Below are positions 36,072 through 46,100 of a DNA stretch of 64,000 bases, in pieces. Made by a program: the position numbers and the translations under genes. Location: contig NZ_JAFBFW010000001.1 of NCBI RefSeq assembly GCF_016909495.1, positions 1,116,001 to 1,180,000 on the forward strand, given 5' to 3'. Numbering within the stretch: the stretch's first letter is position 1; every line of letters starts with the position of its first letter. The notes beneath the pieces were generated by a model. That model did no database searches and was not told where the DNA came from. It worked only from the letters and a program-made list of their open reading frames with translations. This DNA is from Pantoea coffeiphila. Its GTDB lineage: Bacteria > Pseudomonadota > Gammaproteobacteria > Enterobacterales > Enterobacteriaceae.

Positions 36072-36131
36072 TTATTCATTGCCGCCATTAGTCGAAATTA
36101 CCTGACCGTTAATGTGGAAGTTTGAAGGAAT
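36072..36131 (-). pseudogene. C-terminal remnant of a short-chain dehydrogenase gene
   Basis: The minus strand encodes NFHINGQVISTNGGNE followed by a stop at 36072. It matches the conserved C-terminal end of FabG-type SDR enzymes (xxGQVIxxxGG), but the frame is closed by a stop at its 5' side and nothing upstream resembles the rest of an SDR. It therefore looks like the tail of a deleted gene, marking an old recombination point between the metallophore operon and the next operon. The fragment is short, so this is a tentative call. Confidence 0.45.
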
Positions 36132-36367
36132 TTATTTCCCAAGCGCTGAATCGAATCGGCACAGCGAATAATTCGTTGCTATTTTCAGCCTCAACGCCCG
36201 GCGTCACAACGAATAAAGACCCCACCTTTTTCTCTACTGACCCGCTGCTGGCCGCGATGCCGGTTCGCCAGGCCAAATACGCTGGCTGCATAAGCAAAGC
36301 AGGCTTTGTCGTTTCTGCTGCCTGCCGTTAATCCCTATAGTCTGGGTTTTAGATCGGTTAACAACCC

Positions 36368-37714
36368 ATGCCTCAATCTGCTGAACTTTTCTTAGAAACC
36401 GCCGGACCCCTTTCCGCTTATCTGTCCCAGCGTGCTGAACCGGCGATCGCCTGGCCGAAGCTGCATGGCGATAGTGACGCTGATGTCGTGGTGATCGGCG
36501 GTGGCTTTACCGGCCTTTCCTGTGCGCTGAGCCTGGCGGAAAGCGGCGTGCGCACGGTGCTGCTGGAAGCGCGGGAAATCGGCTGGGGCGCTTCCGGCCG
36601 TGCATGGGGACAGGTCGCCGCTGCCGCCAAGTTTATGCCCGCGCAAATAGAGAAGGATTTCCCGCCTGAAATCGCCGCACGTATTAACCGCGCGGCCGAA
36701 ACCGCACCGGACGTGGTGTTCAATCTGGTAAAACAGCACGACATCCGCTGCGACGCGGTGCGCAGCGGCAATCTTATCGCCGCGCATAATCCGGCGAAGG
36801 AACAGTGGGTGCGCACTACGGCGCAGGATCTTCAGCGGCGCGGCTATCCGGTTCGCCTGCTGGATGCCGCTGAAACACAGCAGTTTACCGGCAGCCAGCG
36901 CTATCGCAGCGCGCTGCTGGATGAACGCGGCGGCGCGCTGAATCCTCTTGGCTACGCGCGCGGACTGGCGCGGGCCGCCGGGCAGGCAGGCGCAGAGATC
37001 TACACGCAGTCACCTTTTACTTCACTACAAAAGTCGGGCAGCGGCTGGCGTGTTGCCACCCCTCACGGCAGCGTGACGGCGGGCCAGGTGGTGTTTGCTA
37101 CCGGTGCCTTTACCGGCGATCTGCTGGGCCAACAAACCCAGCGTGAAATCATCCCGGTGCGAGCCTATCAGGCCGTCAGCCAGCCGCTGGCACCGGAGAT
37201 ACTCAGCCAGATCCTGCCCGGCGGCCAGCCGCTGAATGATACCCGCCGGATGTTTTCCGGGGTGCGCATCTGGCCCGATGGCCGTCTGCATGTGGGTCTG
37301 GACGGCCCGCTGTTTCGCCACCACGCCGACGGCTGGCTTAACGCTGCAACCCGACGGCTGCAAATGATGTTCCCGCAGCTCACCACGCTGAACTGGGCGT
37401 ATCACTGGGCGGGCTGGGTGGATATGACCGTCGATCACTACCCGCGCCTGCACCGGCTGGCTCCCGGCGTGCTGGCTGCTTACGGCTTCAGCGGGCGCGG
37501 CGTCGCCATCGGTACGCTGATGGGGCGCGATCTGGCGGCGCTGGCGCGGGGTGAAGAGGAAGATCGGCTGGTGCATCCGCTGACCGACGTCCGGCCTCTT
37601 TGGTTCCACGCCGTCCACCGTCCGCTGGTCAGTTCCCTTACCGCTCGCTACCGGCTGGAGGATCGTCTGAACGATGCCCGCTACGGCCGCGAGCCTTCTT
37701 CACTTCATCCTTAA
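36368..37714 (+). CDS. FAD-dependent amine/amino acid oxidoreductase (DAO superfamily, PuuB-like)
   Basis: A 448-residue flavoprotein of the DAO superfamily, similar in build to gamma-glutamylputrescine oxidase (PuuB) and related OrdL proteins. The FAD-binding motif is DVVVIGGGFTGLSCALSLAESGVRTVLLEA, followed by GWGASGRAWGQVAA, and the C-terminal FAD contact is AYGFSGRGVAIGTLMGRDLA. It oxidises a C-N bond of an amine or amino acid. It is the first gene of a plus-strand operon with a cupin and an amino acid ABC transporter, so the substrate is probably what the transporter imports. Substrate identity is not deducible. Confidence 0.88.
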   Translation: MPQSAELFLETAGPLSAYLSQRAEPAIAWPKLHGDSDADVVVIGGGFTGLSCALSLAESGVRTVLLEAREIGWGASGRAWGQVAAAAKFMPAQIEKDFPPEIAARINRAAETAPDVVFNLVKQHDIRCDAVRSGNLIAAHNPAKEQWVRTTAQDLQRRGYPVRLLDAAETQQFTGSQRYRSALLDERGGALNPLGYARGLARAAGQAGAEIYTQSPFTSLQKSGSGWRVATPHGSVTAGQVVFATGAFTGDLLGQQTQREIIPVRAYQAVSQPLAPEILSQILPGGQPLNDTRRMFSGVRIWPDGRLHVGLDGPLFRHHADGWLNAATRRLQMMFPQLTTLNWAYHWAGWVDMTVDHYPRLHRLAPGVLAAYGFSGRGVAIGTLMGRDLAALARGEEEDRLVHPLTDVRPLWFHAVHRPLVSSLTARYRLEDRLNDARYGREPSSLHP

Positions 37715-37728
37715 CACCAGAGATTGCT

Positions 37729-38505
37729 ATGTATCCAATTATTACCTACCACCGCGACGAGCAGCGCCGCGATTTTTTCCACAGCTGGCTTGATGGCCGA
37801 CCGCAGCTTGATGACGATCTGCTGATCGAGCGTGCCTTTTACTACAGCAAAAACGAGCAGCACGGCGTTTATTCCGGTGTCGCGTATCTGCGGGCATTTT
37901 CTCAGCAGATCGACACTTTTGATGCCGATCTGTGGCTGATTGTTATCGGCGGGCGGCTGACGCTGCGGCTGAGCAACGGCGATGAGATTACCGCTAACGC
38001 CGAGGATAGTCTGGTGATCCCACGCGGTGCACAGTTTGCGCTACACAGCGAAGCGGGCACCCGGGTGTGGTTCAGCGCCTATCAGCCGGAGGCGATTGCT
38101 GACGGCCATAGCGATGCGCCGCCGTTTTCGCTCGCTGCCGGTCCTGCCACTGCGCAGCCGTTCAAAGTGGACGCCGACGTGGAGTTGGATCTCATCGACG
38201 GGCCTGCCGCCGATCTGATTAGCTCCGCCGAACGCCCGACGGTGCATCGCCGCGTGCTGTACCTCAGCGCCGACGGAAAATTCAGCGTGGGGATCTGGCA
38301 GGCAACGCCCTATACCCGTCGCCTGGCCGCCTTTGGCGACTACGAGTTGATGTATCCGGTGCAGGGAGAAATCGAGCTGAGCAACGCGCTGGGGGAATCC
38401 TTCGTCTACGGGCCGGGCCAGGGCGTGGCGGTCAACCGTGGCGTCAGCAATGCCTGGCACAGCACCGGGCTGGTTAAGAAAATCTATAGCAAAATCAGCG
38501 TTTAA
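37729..38505 (+). CDS. Two-domain cupin protein
   Basis: A 258-residue protein with two cupin-like beta-barrels: one around DLWLIVIGGRLTLRLSNGDEITANAEDSLVIPRGAQ and one around YELMYPVQGEIELSNALGESFVYGPGQGVAVNRG. The layout recalls (S)-ureidoglycine aminohydrolase-type and DUF861 cupins. Clear metal-binding histidine sets are sparse, so catalysis is uncertain. The start is placed at 37729 (MYPIITYHRDE), 14 bases after the oxidoreductase stop; a longer frame from 37600 would overlap that gene. It is followed 32 bases later by a binding-protein gene and presumably acts on the same substrate. Confidence 0.75.
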   Translation: MYPIITYHRDEQRRDFFHSWLDGRPQLDDDLLIERAFYYSKNEQHGVYSGVAYLRAFSQQIDTFDADLWLIVIGGRLTLRLSNGDEITANAEDSLVIPRGAQFALHSEAGTRVWFSAYQPEAIADGHSDAPPFSLAAGPATAQPFKVDADVELDLIDGPAADLISSAERPTVHRRVLYLSADGKFSVGIWQATPYTRRLAAFGDYELMYPVQGEIELSNALGESFVYGPGQGVAVNRGVSNAWHSTGLVKKIYSKISV

Positions 38506-38537
38506 CTTTTTTATTACTTCACCAGGAGAACACCATC

Positions 38538-39425
38538 ATGAACCGTCGCGAGCTTCTTACCGCCATGCCGCTGGCCTTTGCCGCCGCCAGCCTGCCGCTG
38601 ATTGCCACCGCCGAATCGGCCCCGCAGCCGCTGAACCCCGGCGACAGCACCTGGGACCGCATCCAGAAAACTAAAATCCTGCGCATTGGCGCACCGGTGA
38701 TGGAGCCCTGGTACTTTAAAGACAGCAGCGGCTCGGACCTGCCGGGCGCGGTAGTCAGCAACGGCGTGACCTGGCGCGGCGTCGGCATCAGCTTCGCCAA
38801 AGCGGTGGCGGATGCGATGAACGTGCAGCTGGAGATTGTGGAAACCACCTGGGCAAACGCCGTGGCCGGGCTGCAAACCGGGCAGTTTGATACCTTCGTG
38901 CTGCTGGATGCCACCCCGGCCCGCGCGCTGTCGGTGAACTTTATCCCCACTCCGCTGCTGTGGTATCCGCTGGCGCTGCTGGCGAAGGACGATGCCAAAA
39001 TTGAAAACTGGCAGCAGATCAACGACCCGAGCTTTACTATCGGCGTCGGCCTTGGCACCACCTGGGATGAGTTCATCACCAAGGAGGCACCGAAGGCCAA
39101 CATCAGCCGCTTCCAGAGCAGTGCGGAAATTTTTGCCGCTTTCCAGGCCGGGCGCATTAACGCCGGGTTGATTTCCGCCGTGGCTGCCGACCTGGCGCGT
39201 GCGCGTATCGGCAGCGGCAAAACCCTGGTACCCGCGCCGAAGGTCTATATTCCCGGCGGCATTGCGGTGCGCCAGGAGAACGACTCCCGCTGGCTGAACT
39301 ACCTGAACACCTGCGCGGGCTACTTCTACTACACCGGCAAATCGCAGCAGTTCTATGAAACCTTCCTGAAGTTCCGCGGCATCGATCCGAAAAGCGTGAT
39401 CCCGGTACAGCGCGAATCCGCGTAA
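38538..39425 (+). CDS. Polar amino acid ABC transporter, periplasmic binding protein
   Basis: A 295-residue solute-binding protein of the SBP_bac_3 family (polar amino acids, opines). The N-terminus MNRRELLTAMPLAFAAASLPLIATA has twin arginines and a hydrophobic core, so export may be by Tat or Sec. The domain follows with KILRIGAPVMEPWYFKD, GVGISFAKAVADAMNVQLEIVETTWANAVAGLQTGQFD and the second lobe IGVGLGTTWDEF. A good AGGAG site precedes the ATG. It delivers the ligand to the two permeases encoded next. Ligand unknown; the surrounding D-amino acid dehydrogenase and LDH2 genes point to an amino or imino acid. Confidence 0.92.
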   Translation: MNRRELLTAMPLAFAAASLPLIATAESAPQPLNPGDSTWDRIQKTKILRIGAPVMEPWYFKDSSGSDLPGAVVSNGVTWRGVGISFAKAVADAMNVQLEIVETTWANAVAGLQTGQFDTFVLLDATPARALSVNFIPTPLLWYPLALLAKDDAKIENWQQINDPSFTIGVGLGTTWDEFITKEAPKANISRFQSSAEIFAAFQAGRINAGLISAVAADLARARIGSGKTLVPAPKVYIPGGIAVRQENDSRWLNYLNTCAGYFYYTGKSQQFYETFLKFRGIDPKSVIPVQRESA

Positions 39426-39488
39426 TGCGATCCGTTTCCGGCGGGCGTTCAGCGCCCGCCCCCTTCGCCTGAAGTCACTGAGGACGTT

Positions 39489-40160
39489 ATGCATTATCAA
39501 TGGGACTTCTCCCAGGTTTTCCGGCTGCTGCCGCTGCTGCTGGAAGGGCTGGAGGGTACGCTGCTGTTAGTGGCCTGGTCACTGCTGGCCGCCATCCCCC
39601 TCGGCCTGCTGCTGGCGGTGCTGCGCCTGTCGCCGTCGGTGCTGCTCCGCGCTTTTGCCGGGCTTTACGTGGCCTTTTTCCGCTCCGCCCCGGCCATCGT
39701 GCTGATTTACTGGTTTTTCTTTGCCGCTCCGATTCTGTTTGCCTTCAGCCCCGCGCCGCTGACCTCCGCCGTGCTGGCCATCAGCCTGCAGGCCGCCGCC
39801 TTCTTCTGCGAGGTGTTCCGGGCCGGGATTCAGGGCGTCGATCGCGGCCAGTGGGAAGCCGCCGCCGCGCTCAATATGCGCGGATGGACGCGCTTTCGGC
39901 TGATTGTGCTGCCGCAGGCGCTGCGCCACGTGATGCCCGCGTTTATGAACCGGCTGATCGATCTGATCAAAACCACCACCCTGGCGTCGGTGATCGGCTT
40001 CAGCGAGGTGGTGTATAACGCCGGGCGGATTTCGTCGCAAACCTTCCGCCCGCTGGAAACCTTCACCCTGCTCGGGGGGCTGTTCTTCGTACTGCTGGCG
40101 ATGATCAGCCTGGCGGCACGCGGGCTTGAACGCCGCTGGCAGCAGGAGGCGCGCCGATGA
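39489..40160 (+). CDS. Polar amino acid ABC transporter permease (HisM/GlnP type), first
   Basis: A 223-residue inner-membrane permease with about five hydrophobic helices. The conserved EAA loop is EVFRAGIQGVDRGQWEAAAALNMRGWTRFRLIVLPQALRHVMP, which contacts the ATPase. It follows the binding-protein gene by 63 bases and overlaps the next permease gene by four. The two permeases likely form a heterodimer. Confidence 0.93.
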   Translation: MHYQWDFSQVFRLLPLLLEGLEGTLLLVAWSLLAAIPLGLLLAVLRLSPSVLLRAFAGLYVAFFRSAPAIVLIYWFFFAAPILFAFSPAPLTSAVLAISLQAAAFFCEVFRAGIQGVDRGQWEAAAALNMRGWTRFRLIVLPQALRHVMPAFMNRLIDLIKTTTLASVIGFSEVVYNAGRISSQTFRPLETFTLLGGLFFVLLAMISLAARGLERRWQQEARR

Positions 40161-40830
40161 ACTACAGCCTGAATTTTCATTTCCTGCTCAACTACCGCGC
40201 GGTGCTGTGGGAAGGATTGCTCAACACCGTACAGCTGTCGCTGGCGATTATGATTAGCGGTTTCCTGCTCGGCACCCTGCTGGCGCTGCTGCGGCTGTCC
40301 CCACGCCCGCTTGTGCGCGCAGTGGGGCAGATCTACGTTAATCTGCTGCGCAATCTGCCCGCGCTGATCGTGCTGTTCTGGTTCTTCTACGCCCTGCCGC
40401 TGTACACCGGAATGCAGGTGAGCCGCTTTCTGACCGCCTGGCTGGCGTTCAGCCTGTATACCGCCGCCTACTTCTGCGAGATTTTGCGCGGGAGCCTGCA
40501 AAAACTGCCTGCCGGGCAGTGGGAAGCCGCCAGCATGCTGGGCTTTTCCCGCCGCCGGGCGTTTGCGGTGCTGATGCTGCCGCAGGCGCTGCGCCACAGC
40601 CTGCCCGCGCTGGTTAACGAGGTGATTGAGATCGTCAAAATCAGCGCGGTAGCGGCGACTATCGCCTTCCCTGAGCTGCTGAGCCAGGCGCGGATGATCA
40701 GCGACAGCGAATATCGCCCGGTGGAAACCTACACCGCCGTAGCGGGCATCATTATGGTGTTTATCCTGCTGTTAAGCGCGCTGGCGTGGCTGATTGAGGC
40801 CCGCTATGCCCCCGCCAAATCGAGGTCGTT

Positions 40831-40834
<4 letters not shown>
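40157..40834 (+). CDS. Polar amino acid ABC transporter permease (HisM/GlnP type), second
   Basis: A 225-residue permease paralogous to the preceding one. Its EAA loop is EILRGSLQKLPAGQWEAASMLGFSRRRAFAVLMLPQALRHSLP. Hydrophobic helices lie at about residues 20-40, 55-75, 85-105 and 185-210. Its start and stop overlap the neighbouring genes by four bases on each side, so expression is coupled with the first permease and the ATPase. Confidence 0.93.
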
Positions 40835-41597
<763 letters not shown>

Positions 41598-41601
<4 letters not shown>

Positions 41602-42875
41602 GTACGAACTGCATCGTAATGGGTTCCGGGGTGATTGGCTGCGCCACCGCACTCCGGCTTCAGCGTGAGGGGCATTCGGTGCTGCTGCTGGATGCCCGTC
41701 GCCCCGGCGCGGGTGCCTCATTTGGCAATGCGGGGATGGTCGGGCCGAATGCGGTGGTGCCCATGGCGACGCCCGGCTTCTGGCGTCAGCTGCCCGCCCT
41801 GCTGTTCGGCGACAGGAAGAGCGTGATCGTCAGGCCGCATGCGCTGCCTGACGCCCTGCGCTGGCTGCGGCTTAGCCTGAAGATGGCCAACGAGGCACAG
41901 CTTCTGCGCAGCCGCGATGGGCTGCACAGGCTGCATCATCAGGCCATTGAGGGCTGGCGTGAGCTGCTGGGTGAAGGGGCCTGGACGCCGCTGTTTCGCC
42001 CCGGCAGCACCGTTTCCCGCCATGAATCCACTCGCGCAGAGGCGGTGATGGCCTCGCTGGCCACCCGGCTGCGGGAGCAGGTTGGCGTGGCGACACGCCT
42101 TATCCCCCCTGCAACTATTGCCCGCTGTTTCCCGGAGATCGCGGCCGAAAGAGCCATTTTTACCGCCGTTGACCACACCGCTGCCGTACGCGATCCGGCC
42201 GCACTGCTGGAGGCGCTACGGCAAAAATTTATCGCCGCCGGAGGCCGCTGGCAGCGCTACCGCGCCGAGCGGCTGGCGGTCAGCGAGGGACGTATCCGCA
42301 GCCTGACCGGGGACGGAGGCAGGCTGCACGCGGACCACTACATTCTGGCTGCGGGCCACGCTTCCACCGCCCTGCTCCCCACCAGCAGTCTGCCTATTCC
42401 GCTGATCGCCGAGCGCGGCTATCACATTATGCTGGAACGCAGCCGCCCGCTGTTTGCCGACTCGCAGCAGGACGGTTTCACACCCTGCGTACTGCACGAT
42501 GCCAGCCATAAATGCGTGATAACGGAAATGTCCGGCGGCATTCGGGTCAGCGGCTTCGCTGAATACGCCCATCCGGGCAGCCCCGCCCGCCGCGACTGCT
42601 ATGACCGGCTGGAGCGCTATTTTCGCCAGCGCTTTCCGCGCTATCCCCGGGTACGCCTGTCGCAGTGGTACGGGCATCGCCCGTCAACACCGGACTCGCT
42701 GCCCTATATCGATCGCCATCCCGCCGCCGCGAACCTGATTTGCGCCTTCGGCCACGGCCATTACGGCATGTCCGGCGCGCCAGCGACCGCGCGGTGGGTG
42801 AGCGATCTGATCGCCAGTGCTGATGATTCTGCCGCGCGGTCGCCGTTCAGCCTGTGCCGCTTTACCGACGAATAA
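41598..42875 (+). CDS. D-amino acid dehydrogenase-like FAD oxidoreductase (DadA-like)
   Basis: A 425-residue membrane-associated-type flavoprotein resembling DadA. The FAD motif is IVMGSGVIGCATALRLQREGHSVLLLDARRPGAGASFGNAGM, and the C-terminal contact region is NLICAFGHGHYGMSGAPATARWVSDLIA. DadA-type enzymes deaminate D-amino acids to 2-keto acids and pass electrons to quinone. It is the second FAD oxidoreductase in this operon (the first is PuuB-like at 36368), so the pathway probably has two oxidation steps or two substrates. It overlaps the ATPase gene and is followed 12 bases later by the LDH2-family gene, which could reduce the cyclic imine or keto acid formed. Confidence 0.88.
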
Positions 42876-42887
42876 AAGGAGCGCCCG

Positions 42888-43892
42888 ATGAGCGTTACTC
42901 TCTCTTTTGAACAGCTGCATGAACGTATACAGGCGGTACTGGCCGCCGCAGGTATTCCTTCCACCATCGCCGGGATACTGGCTCAGCGTATTGCCATTGC
43001 CGAGCGCGACGGCACGCTGAGCCACGGCCTGATGCGCCTGCCGGACTATCTGGCCTCGATACGGGCGGGATGGATTACGGCCGATGCACAGCCGGTGATT
43101 GACGCGCAGCCGTCGCCGTTTGTGCAGGCGGACGGCGGCAATGGCTTTACCCAGGCAGCCGCACAGCTGGCGCAGCGGGCAGTGCTAGAACGGCTGTCCC
43201 GTTACGGTATCGCTCTGTTGAGCATCCGCAACGCACACCATATCGGCGCGCTGTGGACCGATATTGAGGAGTACGCCGAACGCGGCTATGTTGCACTAAA
43301 CTTTGTCAATTCGCGCCCGCGCCTGGCGGTGTACGGCTCACCGGGGCCGCTGGTCGGCACCAACGCCATGGCCTTTGCCTTCCCCGATGGCAATGGCGGC
43401 GTGCTGGGCTGGGATCAGGCCTCCAGCACGATGTCGCTGGGCGAGGTCAAGCAACATGCACTGCGCGGCGTGCTACTGCCGGAGGGCACCGGGCTGGATC
43501 AATCCGGCCAGCCCACCACCGATCCCACTGCGGTCCTGCACGGCGGCACGCTGCTGCCGTTCGGCGGCCACAAAGGTTCGGGGATTGCGCTGATGGTGGA
43601 GGTGATGGCCGCCGCGCTGACCGGCGGGCGTTTCGGCTTTGAGGATCGCTCAGCGCAGTATCCCGGCGCGGCCAGTTCCAACGCCGGGCAGACGATTATC
43701 GTTATCGATCCGGCGTTCAGCACCGCCACGCCGTTCGCCGAGCGCATCGCCAGCCTGGTGACGCATCTGCACGGCGATGCCGATCTGCGCCTGCCGGGCG
43801 AGCGCCGCCGCCAGCATCGCCATCTGACCGGGCAGCAAGGGATTCGTGTGGCGGGTGAAACGGCGGTGCTGCTGGGCGTGGCTTTGCACTGA
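42888..43892 (+). CDS. LDH2/malate dehydrogenase-family NAD(P)H oxidoreductase
   Basis: A 334-residue member of the LDH2 (YlbC/ComC) family, which includes L-sulfolactate, ureidoglycolate and delta-1-piperideine-2-carboxylate/pyrroline-2-carboxylate reductases. Landmarks are SHGLMRLPDYLASI, the catalytic-site SIRNAHHIGALW, FVNSRPRLAVYGSPGPLVGTNAMAFAFP and GGHKGSGIALMVEV. Coupling with a D-amino acid dehydrogenase suggests reduction of a cyclic imine or keto acid made from a D-amino acid such as D-lysine or D-proline derivatives, but this is inference. It closes the operon; the next gene begins 154 bases later. Confidence 0.88.
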   Translation: MSVTLSFEQLHERIQAVLAAAGIPSTIAGILAQRIAIAERDGTLSHGLMRLPDYLASIRAGWITADAQPVIDAQPSPFVQADGGNGFTQAAAQLAQRAVLERLSRYGIALLSIRNAHHIGALWTDIEEYAERGYVALNFVNSRPRLAVYGSPGPLVGTNAMAFAFPDGNGGVLGWDQASSTMSLGEVKQHALRGVLLPEGTGLDQSGQPTTDPTAVLHGGTLLPFGGHKGSGIALMVEVMAAALTGGRFGFEDRSAQYPGAASSNAGQTIIVIDPAFSTATPFAERIASLVTHLHGDADLRLPGERRRQHRHLTGQQGIRVAGETAVLLGVALH

Positions 43893-44046
43893 GGGCATAC
43901 CCTACGCTATCGGGCGTGCCAAAACACTGAAGGTTTGACGGCTGCGCTGTTGAGTGTTGCTTTGCGCAAAGCGTAAAACAACGTTGCTGTCGGGTATCGC
44001 TTTGCGCTGAGCGGCGTATATTTTAACTTTTGCAACGGAGAGTGTT

Positions 44047-45147
44047 ATGAGTCAACTATTCAGCCCCGTCCATATCGGCCAGCTGCCGCTGGACAACCGC
44101 ATCGTGATTGCGCCGATGTGCCAGTATTCTGCCGATAACGGCCATGCCACCGCCTGGCACCGCATTCATCTCGGCCATTTAGCGCTTTCTGGTGCCGGGT
44201 TGCTGATTCTGGAGGCCACGGCGGTTGAACCCGCAGGCCGCATCTCTCCCGCCGATTTAGGGCTGTGGGATGATTCAACCGAGGCGGCTCTGGCCGAGGT
44301 GGTGCGCGATATCCGCACGTATTCGCCGATTCGGCTCGGCATCCAGCTGGGCCACGCCGGGCGTAAAGCCTCCTGCGCCGCACCGTGGAACGGCGGCCAC
44401 CAGCTGAGTCAGGAACAGGGAGGATGGCAAACCGTTGCGCCGTCGGCGGCCCGCTTTGCCGAGGGCGATGCACCTCCGCATGCGCTGACCAAAGAGGAAC
44501 TTGGCGAACTCAAGCAGGCGTTTGTTCAAAGCGCCGAGCGCGCGGTGCGGCTGGGCTTCGAGCTGATTGAGCTGCACGCGGCGCACGGCTATCTGCTGCA
44601 CCAGTTCCTCTCACCGCTCAGCAACCAGCGCGAAGATGAGTACGGCGGATCGCTGGAAAATCGCCTGCGTTTCCCGCTTGAGGTGTTCCGCGCGGTGCGT
44701 GAAGCCGTACCGGCATCGGTGGCGGTGGGCGCACGATTGTCAGCCACCGACTGGGTGGCGGGCGGCTGGGATGTGCAGCAGTCGATTGTCTTCAGCCGGG
44801 AACTGGAAGCGCTGCGCTGCGACTATCTGCATATTTCCAGCGGCGGGCTTTCCACCGCGCAGGCGATTACCGTACGGGATGGCTATCAGCTGCCGTTTGC
44901 GCGCGATATTCGCCAGCAGGTCACTATTCCGGTGATTGGCGTGGGGCTGATCACCGAGCCGCATCAGGCCGAAGCCGCGCTGACCGATGGCGATGCCGAC
45001 CTGATCGCGCTGGGGCGCGGTATTCTCTATAACCCGCGCTGGCCGTGGCATGCCGCCGCCGCGCTCAAAGGCGAGGTCAGCGTTCCGCCGCAGTATCTGC
45101 GTTCGGAACCGCACGGGGTTAAGGGCACGTTTAAAAGCGGCTCGTGA
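44047..45147 (+). CDS. Old yellow enzyme, NADPH dehydrogenase (NamA/YqjM type)
   Basis: A 366-residue FMN ene-reductase of the YqjM/xenobiotic-reductase class. The N-terminal RIVIAPMCQYSA carries the class-typical cysteine, IQLGHAGRKAS follows, and ELHAAHGYLLHQFLSPLSNQREDEYGGS holds the two active-site histidines. IALGRGILYNPRWPWHAA is at the C-terminus. It reduces activated C=C bonds (enones, nitroesters) using NADPH. A GGAG-type site precedes the ATG. It may be a separate unit from the preceding operon, because the 154-base spacer contains short inverted repeats around TTTGCGCAAAG. Confidence 0.93.
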   Translation: MSQLFSPVHIGQLPLDNRIVIAPMCQYSADNGHATAWHRIHLGHLALSGAGLLILEATAVEPAGRISPADLGLWDDSTEAALAEVVRDIRTYSPIRLGIQLGHAGRKASCAAPWNGGHQLSQEQGGWQTVAPSAARFAEGDAPPHALTKEELGELKQAFVQSAERAVRLGFELIELHAAHGYLLHQFLSPLSNQREDEYGGSLENRLRFPLEVFRAVREAVPASVAVGARLSATDWVAGGWDVQQSIVFSRELEALRCDYLHISSGGLSTAQAITVRDGYQLPFARDIRQQVTIPVIGVGLITEPHQAEAALTDGDADLIALGRGILYNPRWPWHAAAALKGEVSVPPQYLRSEPHGVKGTFKSGS

Positions 45148-45154
45148 GTAATCA

Positions 45155-45209
45155 GAGCAGATATTTCGGCATCTGCTCATCAGAGCCAAGGCGGGCAGAA
45201 TATCTGCCC
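45155..45209. terminator. Paired hairpins between convergent genes
   Basis: Two stem-loops, GAGCAGAT...ATCTGCTC (45155-45178) and GGGCAGA...TCTGCCC (45193-45209), fill the gap between the stop of the old yellow enzyme gene and the stop of the convergent gene. They are likely bidirectional terminators, though neither has a long T-run. Confidence 0.55.
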
Positions 45210-45219
45210 ACCATGACAC

Positions 45220-45876
45220 TTACTTATCCAGATTATTCGCTTTCAAGTACTGATTAAACACCGGATCGACACTAAACAGGCCATATTCTTGCAGCTTATC
45301 CAGTTCGAGTATTTCCAGTCTGGAGGAAGGAACCTGCAGCATCGCATCCATCAGGTAGCCCGGCACACGCATTTCACTCAGATAGGTTCTGATCGACTTT
45401 TCGGTATCCGCATAAAGTTGTTCTTCGCGATCGTAGTCCGCACCGGGTTTTTGCGAACTCAGGCTGTAAAAGGAGTGGATGCCGATTTCTCCTGCCGCAA
45501 AGCGGCCCACGCCCCCCGCCAGCAGCAGCACGCAGGAGGAATAGCAGTGCGCATTCATCGGCACCAGCACCTGAATTTTGTTTTTCCGCAGCAGTCGGCC
45601 GATGCGCATTGCCTCTTCCACATCGCCGCCGTTGGACTGGATCTGGATCATGCCGGTTCGAGTAGAGGGGTCTATTTTCGCCAGCTTTTCGATCCGGCTC
45701 GCTATCTTATCCGCATCGCCCTTCACGATGTCACCTTCGTACACATCCATCAGGCACATATCGTAGCCCATCAGTGGGCAAAACGATCCCGGTTTCTGGA
45801 ATTCCCAGTTACTCAGGGTTAAGGCAGAGGAATTACATGAAAATAAAAACAACAGCGAAATAAAAAACTTCTTCAT
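45220..45876 (-). CDS. Secreted ClpP/crotonase-fold protein, possible periplasmic serine protease
   Basis: A 218-residue protein with a signal peptide (MKKFFISLLFLFSCNSSA) and a ClpP-like fold. The oxyanion-strand sequence IQIQSNGGDVEEAMRIGRLLRKNKIQVLVP and the nucleophile-region motif AHCYSSCVLLLAGGVGRFAAGEIGIHSFY are the same pattern as in COG3904-type periplasmic proteins. The Ser in CYSSC is the probable nucleophile and the His in IGIHSF may serve in the triad. Two cysteines flank the serine (C-x-x-x-C) and could form a disulfide. It is monocistronic and convergent with the old yellow enzyme gene. Substrate unknown. Confidence 0.8.
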   Translation of the reverse strand: MKKFFISLLFLFSCNSSALTLSNWEFQKPGSFCPLMGYDMCLMDVYEGDIVKGDADKIASRIEKLAKIDPSTRTGMIQIQSNGGDVEEAMRIGRLLRKNKIQVLVPMNAHCYSSCVLLLAGGVGRFAAGEIGIHSFYSLSSQKPGADYDREEQLYADTEKSIRTYLSEMRVPGYLMDAMLQVPSSRLEILELDKLQEYGLFSVDPVFNQYLKANNLDK

Positions 45877-46100
45877 TTTGGATTACACCACTGAATTTGC
45901 AGGGATTTCCAACCCGCATTGAGGCCGATAAGAGTAAAGGATTTTCACACCTCTCGCCAGTCGCCCTTCTTCTCGTATTTCTGATGCATAAAGGACGGGG
46001 CTATCAGCGTTAACTGATAACCCCGTAAGCAGTGCTTTTGGATACCGTCACAACCTGCGTGAACCCCGTTAGCGGGGGAATCATTCCCCCGCGCGGGTCG
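45877..46100. other. Spacer with hairpins downstream of the hok locus
   Basis: No gene is seen. An inverted repeat GGGGCTATCAG/CTGATAACCCC lies at 45997-46024, and a 9-bp perfect stem GCGGGGGAA-TCA-TTCCCCCGC lies at 46072-46092, nine bases after the hok stop codon. The latter is placed where hok mRNAs end and is probably part of the structured 3' end of that transcript. Confidence 0.55.

Noticed and set aside
36122..36331. Small plus-strand gene upstream of the FAD oxidoreductase
   Set aside because: Composition is nondescript, no ribosome-binding site is seen, and the opposite strand carries an SDR remnant at the edge.
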